This document shows, one piece after another, positions 6,400 through 10,918 of a stretch of DNA of 10,918 bases. The DNA comes from an uncultured Bacteroidales bacterium (GTDB lineage Bacteria; Bacteroidota; Bacteroidia; Bacteroidales; WCHB1-69). The notes beneath the pieces were generated by a model that was given only the letters and a program-made list of their open reading frames with translations, had not been told where the DNA came from and made no database searches. A program made the translations under genes and the position numbers. Where the stretch lies: contig CALECM010000024.1 in assembly GCA_937949745.1 (NCBI GenBank), positions 1 to 10,918 of the forward strand. Direction: 5' to 3'. Position 1 is the stretch's first letter, and each line of letters begins with the position of its first letter.

Positions 6400-6470
6400 T
6401 GCCCTGTGGTGTAACGGTAGCACAGCAGATTCTGGTTCTGTTTGTATGGGTTCGAATCCTATCGGGGCAA
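6400..6470 (+). tRNA. tRNA-Gln (anticodon CTG)
   Basis: A complete cloverleaf can be drawn by hand. The acceptor stem is 6400-6406 with 6463-6469 (TGCCCTG / CGGGGCA, one G-T pair). The D-arm is GTGT/GCAC at 6409-6412 and 6420-6423. The anticodon stem is 6425-6429 with 6437-6441, and the loop TTCTGGT (6430-6436) places anticodon CTG at 6432-6434, reading CAG (Gln). The variable region is four bases, and the T-arm is 6446-6450 with 6458-6462 around the loop TTCGAAT. The discriminator is A6470; CCA is not encoded, as in many Bacteroidota tRNAs. Position 37 is G (6435). A T-run (6474-6479) follows. The gene lies 28 bases after rlmN but has its own promoter. Confidence 0.93.
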
Positions 6471-6486
6471 CAAATTTTTTCCTATA

Positions 6487-7680
6487 TCAATTTCCTTTTA
6501 CATCTTTTTCCAATTTCAACAATCTGGTTTTCAATTCTATACCAGCTCCATATCCCACCATATCCCCGTTTTTTCCGATCACCCGGTGACAGGGAATAAC
6601 GATTAAGATCGGATTGCGGTTATTAGCCAAACCCACTGCACGGGCCGCTTTTTCATTGCCTACCATCGCAGCTATTTCTCCGTAAGACCGTACTTCCCCG
6701 TAAGGAATTTGTATCAGGGCATTCCAAACTTTTTTCTGAAAATCGGTTCCCTGCGGACGAAGCGGTAAATCAAAAACCTTCCTTGTACCTGCCAGATATT
6801 CATTCAATTCGACAATGGCCTTTTTGATAAGAGTAGTTTCACGTTCTTCGGAATCATTTCCATAATTATGAAAAGAAATCCCGGTAATAAAATGATCTTC
6901 CTCCCGAATATAAATTTTACCTATTTCCGTTGGATATCCGTAAAAATATTTCATATTTTTATTATTATAGTCAATATTAAGGCCGGCTTTCCGGGCTTGG
7001 GAATGTTGTAATCTTTTCTGAATATAAAATAAACGGTCATCCTTAATGAACCAGGTACCTGTTTGCTTAAACCAAAAAGAAATCCGTTTGCTCTGACATT
7101 TTTCCCGTATTTCCAATATCCAGTTATAATGACACTTCCTGGCTTCCTTTCCAGATTCTCCACCTACGACAACCTGTTCCACCCACGAATCCAGGTAAGG
7201 TTCCAGGTCAATCCGTTCAAGTATAGGTTCGCATATGATGATTTTATGTTTAATAGGAAGCTCACGGTAAATAGGGAGCCTATAATCCGCCCTGTCCTGG
7301 TTTTCCACCGTGCAGCATATCGTGACATTATCATAGCCATCTCCCCAATCATCCGGAATACATTGATCAAACCGGTCTATCCTTTTCGTAATCATCAGAA
7401 AATTCAGATCCTGACGTTCGCGCATCATCTTCCAAGCTTCAGGTCTCCATGAATCCGCATCTTCTACAAAAAAATCAGAACTAAAACAGGTCCAAACTTT
7501 TTGACCGGCCGGAATGTGATATGATCCTTTTTTGTTTTGACGTACCGGCAGATCAAAATTCTTCGTTTTCGACACGATGCTGCTATCTTTCCCATGTCTT
7601 CCGTCAATTCGGTAAACATAACAATTTCTACACCCTTCACTTAATTTTTGGCAACCATGCCATGGATTCCAAGAAGCCAT
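6487..7680 (-). CDS. Fusion: DUF5131 (Gp37/Gp68, three-Cys) domain + Ogt/MGMT DNA alkyltransferase
   Basis: This single 397-residue frame joins two domains. Residues 1 to about 240 match DUF5131 (phage Gp37/Gp68 family): S-W-N-P-W-H-G-C near the start, the three-cysteine motif CX6CX2C (Cys10, Cys17, Cys20), I-I-C-E-P-I-L-E (148-155), V-V-G-G-E-S-G (171-177) and W-F-K-Q-x-G (203-208). The cysteines suggest an Fe-S / radical SAM-like centre. Residues 243-397 form an O6-alkylguanine-DNA alkyltransferase (Ogt/MGMT) that removes alkyl groups from guanine onto its own cysteine: T-D-F-Q-K-K-V-W, then P-Y-G-E-V-R-S-Y-G-E-I-A, the helix-turn-helix A-A-R-A-V-G, N-R-N-P-I, and the acceptor Cys364 in I-P-C-H-R-V. 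Met243 (codon at 6954-6952) marks the probable fusion joint. The ATG at 7680 has a promoter box upstream at 7732-7739. The first domain's function is unproven. Confidence 0.9.
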   Translation of the reverse strand: MASWNPWHGCQKLSEGCRNCYVYRIDGRHGKDSSIVSKTKNFDLPVRQNKKGSYHIPAGQKVWTCFSSDFFVEDADSWRPEAWKMMRERQDLNFLMITKRIDRFDQCIPDDWGDGYDNVTICCTVENQDRADYRLPIYRELPIKHKIIICEPILERIDLEPYLDSWVEQVVVGGESGKEARKCHYNWILEIREKCQSKRISFWFKQTGTWFIKDDRLFYIQKRLQHSQARKAGLNIDYNNKNMKYFYGYPTEIGKIYIREEDHFITGISFHNYGNDSEERETTLIKKAIVELNEYLAGTRKVFDLPLRPQGTDFQKKVWNALIQIPYGEVRSYGEIAAMVGNEKAARAVGLANNRNPILIVIPCHRVIGKNGDMVGYGAGIELKTRLLKLEKDVKGN

Positions 7681-7731
7681 AAATCTGATTATTCCATACC
7701 GGTAAATATCCCGGCATTATTTCGTAATATG

Positions 7732-7739
7732 CAAATATA
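7732..7739 (-). promoter_or_regulatory. Bacteroidota -7 promoter box for the DUF5131-Ogt gene
   Basis: Read on the minus strand the box is TATATTTG followed by C, an exact TAnnTTTG match. No clear -33 TTG is present at the expected distance. The leader before the ATG at 7680 would be about 45 bases and contains the palindrome TACCGGTA (7697-7704). Confidence 0.55.
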
Positions 7740-7799
7740 GGTATAATATGAAATATCTATAAAGAATAATTACATTCAATCAAAATCATTTTAAATAAC

Positions 7800-7814
7800 T
7801 ATTTTTGCGCAAAA
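7800..7814 (+). promoter_or_regulatory. Promoter box overlapped by a perfect 12-bp palindrome, upstream of the ABM monooxygenase
   Basis: TATTTTTG (7800-7807, followed by C) is an exact -7 match. It overlaps the perfect palindrome TTTTGCGCAAAA (7803-7814), a natural position for a repressor site. The -33 element is not evident. The predicted leader is roughly 27 bases before the ATG at 7841. Confidence 0.5.
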
Positions 7815-7840
7815 TTATTAACCTTAAATAATAAATAAAT

Positions 7841-8131
7841 ATGAATGAACTCAAAATAGTCGCCACTATCCTGATCAGGGAACAATTTAAAAATGAAATG
7901 GTTGAAGCTTTGAAAAAAGTAACGGATGGAACCAGAAATGAAGAAGGCAACATTTCTTATGATCTTTTTCAGGATATTAACGATCCTTTGAAATACATCA
8001 TTCTTGAAACATGGAAATCCCGGGATGCCATAAAAGAACACAATCAAACGGAACATTATCAAACTTTCAAAAAAGATATAGCCGACAAGATCGAATCTAT
8101 CATGGTCAACACCATAAAATCCGTTTATTAA
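7841..8131 (+). CDS. ABM-family (YgiN-like) putative quinol monooxygenase
   Basis: The 96-residue protein matches the antibiotic biosynthesis monooxygenase (ABM) fold, a small dimeric ferredoxin-like alpha/beta barrel that acts without a metal or flavin cofactor. It has the typical order: a first strand L-K-I-V-A-T-I-L-I, a helix F-K-N-E-M-V-E-A-L-K-K-V, then E-E-G-N-I-S-Y-D-L-F-Q-D-I-N-D-P, the strand Y-I-I-L-E-T-W-K-S, and A-I-K-E-H-N-Q-T-E-H-Y-Q-T-F, in which the last histidine is conserved. The length equals the usual family length (about 95-105). The substrate cannot be read from sequence; quinols are known for E. coli YgiN. The gene stands alone with its own promoter, and the following gene also has one. 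Confidence 0.88.
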   Translation: MNELKIVATILIREQFKNEMVEALKKVTDGTRNEEGNISYDLFQDINDPLKYIILETWKSRDAIKEHNQTEHYQTFKKDIADKIESIMVNTIKSVY

Positions 8132-8209
8132 TCAAAATAGTTAATCTGATAATTGTAATTTATTCGGATACCCATAAAATAAATAAGATTTATTTAACCG
8201 ATAAAATTG

Positions 8210-8217
8210 TATTTTTG
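8210..8217 (+). promoter_or_regulatory. Bacteroidota -7 promoter box for the envelope operon
   Basis: TATTTTTG followed by C matches TAnnTTTG exactly and is nearly identical to the tRNA-Gln box (both TTGTATTTTTGCA). The transcript should start near 8224. This excludes the upstream in-frame TTG at 8207 as a start codon for the next gene. No clear -33 element is visible. Confidence 0.6.
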
Positions 8218-8233
8218 CAGTTTACTATGGTTT

Positions 8234-9322
8234 ATGGAAGATAATATTAAAGATAAAAAGAAATCCGGATTTATTAAAAAACTCCTCCAACTTATCCTTT
8301 TTTTAGGACTTGGAATATTCTTTATCTGGATTTCGGTAAAAGACCTTACCCCGGAAGACATCCGGATTATTAAAGAAAGCGCTTCAAAGGTCAATAATCC
8401 TGTAAGTTGGATTTTCCTGTTCCTTTCTTTGATTTTCGGAGCTCTTGCGCATTATTTCCGGGCTTTACGAAGTATTATATTGATTGAACCATTACATTAT
8501 AAGGTACGCAAAAGTATGTCTTTTTACGCCGTTATGGTTTGTTACCTGGCCAACCTGGCCTTTCCCAGGCTTGGAGAAGTATTGCGTTGTACTTTTTTAC
8601 AACGATATGAAAGGGTTCCTTTCCAAAAATCATTGGGAACTATCGTAACGGAACGGGCCCTTGACCTGATCTTATGGCTTTTTTTCCTGGTTATCGTGAT
8701 ATTGATGAATACCTCTATCCTTTCCAACCTTATTATAGATAAGGCAAACGGAATATCTTTAGGCATGTGGATACAGGAGAAAGGAATGTCGCTATTGACC
8801 AATTATGTTCTATATATACTTATCGGAGTAGTAATCATTTTAGGGATAGTAGTTTTCTTAACCCGGAAATGGTGGGGAAAGATTCCTTTTTTCGTCAAAG
8901 TAAAAAACTTTTTCGTCGGAATATGGCAGGGGCTTATATCCATTAAAGATGTAAAACGTCCCGTACTATTTGCAGTGTATACGCTCGGTATATGGGTAGC
9001 TTATTTCTTCGGAACTTATTTCTGTTTCTTTGCTTTTGATTTCCTGGCGGGATTGGGACCGCTTCCGGCATTTTCAGTATTGATATTCGGAAGTATAGGA
9101 TTTATGATTGCGCAGGGCGGACTGGGGGCTTATCCTTTGGTAGTGGCGGGTACGCTGGTTCTGTATGGTATTGACTATAACGCAGGTTTAGCAGCCGGAT
9201 GGGTAGGTTGGAGCGTTCAGACCGTTATGATATTGATATTCGGATTCGCATCGTTGATTCTGGCTTCGGTATCGGACAGGAAAGCCAAAGCCGCCGTTTC
9301 ACAAACCAACATTGAAGGCTGA
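8234..9322 (+). CDS. Flippase-like / lysylphosphatidylglycerol synthase TM-region protein
   Basis: The 362-residue polytopic membrane protein belongs to the UPF0104 / LPG_synthase_TM family, the membrane half of MprF without its aminoacyl-transferase domain. About eight hydrophobic helices are visible. Family marks include the segment N-L-A-F-P-R-L-G-E-V-L-R (usually P-x-R-x-G-E-x-x-R), followed by F-Q-K-S-L-G-T-I-V-T-E-R-A-L-D-L, and the late G-S-I-G-F-M-I-A-Q-G-G-L-G-A-Y-P segment. Members are thought to move or bind lipids; its substrate is unknown. The ATG at 8234 is chosen because the longer frame from TTG 8207 overlaps the promoter's -7 box. It is the first gene of a probable operon with rfaE2 (32-base gap) and the M23-LysM gene. 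Confidence 0.87.
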   Translation: MEDNIKDKKKSGFIKKLLQLILFLGLGIFFIWISVKDLTPEDIRIIKESASKVNNPVSWIFLFLSLIFGALAHYFRALRSIILIEPLHYKVRKSMSFYAVMVCYLANLAFPRLGEVLRCTFLQRYERVPFQKSLGTIVTERALDLILWLFFLVIVILMNTSILSNLIIDKANGISLGMWIQEKGMSLLTNYVLYILIGVVIILGIVVFLTRKWWGKIPFFVKVKNFFVGIWQGLISIKDVKRPVLFAVYTLGIWVAYFFGTYFCFFAFDFLAGLGPLPAFSVLIFGSIGFMIAQGGLGAYPLVVAGTLVLYGIDYNAGLAAGWVGWSVQTVMILIFGFASLILASVSDRKAKAAVSQTNIEG

Positions 9323-9354
9323 AAATATATCATTTATAAATAGATCTAGTTCTC

Positions 9355-9834
9355 ATGAGACCGAAAGGAAATTTCAAAGATAAAATAGTTTCTCGGGGTT
9401 TTCTGGCAAAAGAAAGAACTACGGAGTCAGGCAAGATCGTTTTTACAAACGGCTGTTTCGACATACTCCATTTAGGACATGTGGAATATCTTGCCACGGC
9501 GCGTTCTTTAGGAGATCTGTTGATAGTGGGGCTTAATTCCGACCGATCGGTAAAAAGGCTTAAAGGAGAAGAGAGGCCGGTTAATCCCGAATATGCCAGG
9601 GCCTGTATACTGGCGGCTTTGGAATTTGTGGATTATGTGGTTTTGTTTGACGAAGATACGCCCTATGATTTGATAGAAGCAATCAAACCCGATGTACTGG
9701 TAAAAGGCGGAGATTATCATATAGATAATATTGTAGGAGCGAATCTCGTATTATCTAATGGTGGCAAAGTTGAAATAGTACCATTGGTAGAAGGTTTCTC
9801 TACCAGTAAAATCATTTTATCGTGTAAACCATAA
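9355..9834 (+). CDS. rfaE2: D-glycero-beta-D-manno-heptose 1-phosphate adenylyltransferase (RfaE2 type)
   Basis: The 159-residue cytoplasmic enzyme corresponds to the C-terminal half of HldE as a stand-alone protein. It would transfer AMP from ATP to heptose 1-phosphate to make ADP-heptose for lipopolysaccharide. The nucleotidyltransferase signature F-T-N-G-C-F-D-I-L-H-L-G-H-V-E-Y-L (residues 30-46) holds the HxGH motif at His39 and His42. Further marks are G-L-N-S-D-R-S-V-K-R-L-K-G-E-x-R-P-V-N, the segment I-K-P-D-V-L-V-K-G-G-D-Y, and the late G-F-S-T-S-K-I-I (147-154, usually S-T-T/S-x-I-I). The kinase half (RfaE1) is not in the window. Other cytidylyltransferases share HxGH, but the K-G-G-D-Y and S-T-S-K-I-I motifs favour RfaE2. 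The gene sits between two envelope genes with short gaps. Confidence 0.87.
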   Translation: MRPKGNFKDKIVSRGFLAKERTTESGKIVFTNGCFDILHLGHVEYLATARSLGDLLIVGLNSDRSVKRLKGEERPVNPEYARACILAALEFVDYVVLFDEDTPYDLIEAIKPDVLVKGGDYHIDNIVGANLVLSNGGKVEIVPLVEGFSTSKIILSCKP

Positions 9835-9849
9835 GGTAAATTCCTGCCG

Positions 9850-10875
9850 ATGAAAAAAATATTCTTTTTTGGATTGTTCCTATGTTTCGTGTTTTGTCAC
9901 GCACAGAACCCTTTCGTGGATATTAATGAACATACCCAGAATCAGATTTTACTGGACACCGTTACTCCCCAGCCACAGGAAGTTGTTCAAGCCCCTGATG
10001 CCCAATTTATCTCAGAACCATACCAAATACCTGCATACGGTTTATACAACCAGGAATGGGATGTTCGTCATTTGAGATCCAAACAAATTCATATCCCTTT
10101 TAATGAGAATATTTTACAAATTATTTTAGTTGAATCCCACAATTCTCCTTTCATATTCCCATGCCGGGGAAACGTTATTTTAAATTACGGTCCTGTTAGA
10201 AGAGGAGGGTTTCACCCGGGCGTGGATTTTCAATTAAACTCCGAGGATCCCGTTTACGCTTGTTTTGACGGCGTAGTACGTATGGCCCAAAGTTACGGCG
10301 ATTATGGCAATCTGGTAGTTATTCGTCATTATAACGGACTTGAAACCGTATACGGGCATCTTCATAAATTGTATGTCGAGCCCAATCAGGTAATCAAAGC
10401 CGGACATATTATAGGAGTTGCGGGCAGTACTGGAAATGCCAACCAGGTCATGTTACATTTCGAAACCCGTTTCCTAAACGAATACTTCAATCCGGGTTTT
10501 ATATTAAATATGGAAGAAAGGACTTTAAACTCCAATATCCTGACATTGGAACCTTCTTCTTTTAATATTGTTCCACTCCCGGAAATCAGGACACGTTTCG
10601 AAAACCCTGTAGAGAAAGAACCCGTTATGGAATCTCCAGCCAACGTTCAGGAAACCACAATAACCGAAGATAATATATCCATTATTAATGAGAATGAATT
10701 GCCGGTTGATAAGAATGATATCGATCATACACACCAATACCATATTATACAAAAAGGAGAAACATTATATAGAATATCCGTAAAATACGATACTTCGGTG
10801 GAAGAAATACTCCGATTAAACAACTTCAAAAACGCTTCCCTGATACAGGCAGGGCAAAAAATAAGGGTAAAATAG
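9850..10875 (+). CDS. Exported M23 (LytM) domain protein with C-terminal LysM
   Basis: The 341-residue protein begins with a Sec signal peptide (K-K, hydrophobic core, probable cleavage after C-H-A at residue 18; the Cys is not in a good lipobox). The LytM/M23 domain spans about 100-220: F-P-C-R-G near its start, His122 and Asp126 in H-P-G-V-D, Y-G-H-L-H with His170, G-S-T-G-N near 192-196, and L-H-F-E with His203. The zinc ligands (His122, Asp126, His203) are present, but the first His of the usual H-L-H-F-E is Met201, as in non-catalytic NlpD-type factors. A charged linker (about 225-295) leads to one LysM domain (about 297-340: Y-H-I-I-Q-K-G-E-T-L-Y-R-I-S), which binds peptidoglycan. E. 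coli NlpD has LysM before LytM; here the order is reversed. It follows rfaE2 after 15 bases. A periplasmic cell-wall role is inferred; whether it hydrolyses or activates is open. Confidence 0.88.
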   Translation: MKKIFFFGLFLCFVFCHAQNPFVDINEHTQNQILLDTVTPQPQEVVQAPDAQFISEPYQIPAYGLYNQEWDVRHLRSKQIHIPFNENILQIILVESHNSPFIFPCRGNVILNYGPVRRGGFHPGVDFQLNSEDPVYACFDGVVRMAQSYGDYGNLVVIRHYNGLETVYGHLHKLYVEPNQVIKAGHIIGVAGSTGNANQVMLHFETRFLNEYFNPGFILNMEERTLNSNILTLEPSSFNIVPLPEIRTRFENPVEKEPVMESPANVQETTITEDNISIINENELPVDKNDIDHTHQYHIIQKGETLYRISVKYDTSVEEILRLNNFKNASLIQAGQKIRVK

Positions 10876-10918
10876 AGTAAATATATAGGATACTGAACAA
10901 AATCGTCTTAAGATTGTT

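Noticed and set aside
6345..6470. Functional coupling of rlmN and tRNA-Gln through m2A37
   Set aside because: Position 37 of this tRNA is G, so RlmN could not make m2A there; the tRNA also has its own promoter.
6344..6599. Two short open frames running across the tRNA-Gln gene
   Set aside because: They start in rlmN or the tRNA promoter and read through the cloverleaf; coding there is implausible.
7063..7452. A 129-codon open frame opposite the DUF5131-Ogt gene
   Set aside because: It is antisense to a gene with strong family motifs and the peptide shows no domain, so it is taken as a shadow.
1..10918. CRISPR arrays, insertion sequences, prophage or toxin-antitoxin modules
   Set aside because: I found no regularly spaced direct repeats, transposase or integrase motifs, or paired small toxin/antitoxin genes. 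DUF5131 occurs on phages, but nothing else around it looks mobile.
10876..10918. Possible new gene or terminator at the right edge
   Set aside because: The 43 bases after the M23-LysM stop show no hairpin with T-run and no clear start codon context.

Overview
The window looks like chromosomal DNA of a Bacteroidota species, most likely Bacteroidales. Four things support this. Many genes are preceded by the Bacteroidota-type -7 box TAnnTTTG, mostly without a clear Shine-Dalgarno. There is a short S21 protein of the Bacteroidota type, a DUF4837 lipoprotein, and an ECF sigma factor paired with a single-pass membrane protein ending in a gliding-motility (CHU_C / type B CTD-like) domain. The DNA is moderately AT-rich and I see no insertion sequence, phage, integrase or CRISPR array.

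Layout. 1-83 (-): 5' end of a gene running off the left edge, probably a thioredoxin. 84-293: divergent intergenic region with a strong imperfect inverted repeat. 294-488 (+): rpsU, then a terminator that can serve both strands. 583-1245 (-): aquaporin aqpZ. 1246-1652: non-coding, with two promoters and two inverted repeats. 1653-4191 (+): DUF4837 lipoprotein, ECF sigma factor and transmembrane putative anti-sigma factor, closely spaced. 4240-5316 (+): OppB/DppB-type ABC permease with its own promoter. 5346-6371 (+): rlmN. 6400-6470 (+): tRNA-Gln(CTG). 6487-7680 (-): one protein joining a three-cysteine DUF5131 (Gp37/Gp68) domain to an Ogt/MGMT DNA alkyl-repair domain. 7841-8131 (+): ABM-family monooxygenase. 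8234-10875 (+): a probable three-gene envelope operon: LPG-synthase-type membrane protein, RfaE2 heptose nucleotidyltransferase, and M23-LysM protein.

How the genes fit together. Two themes dominate. Translation and RNA: S21, RlmN and tRNA-Gln. Envelope: aquaporin, ABC permease, flippase-like protein, lipopolysaccharide heptose activation and peptidoglycan-associated M23/LysM protein. The ECF sigma and its partner could sense an envelope signal, because the partner is predicted to put a CTD-like domain in the periplasm.

Most of the window is ordinary core genome. The items most worth a second look are the sigma/anti-sigma pair with the type B CTD-like sensor (2687-4191), the DUF5131-Ogt fusion (6487-7680), the M23 protein that lacks one catalytic histidine (9850-10875), and several inverted repeats placed on or beside promoters.
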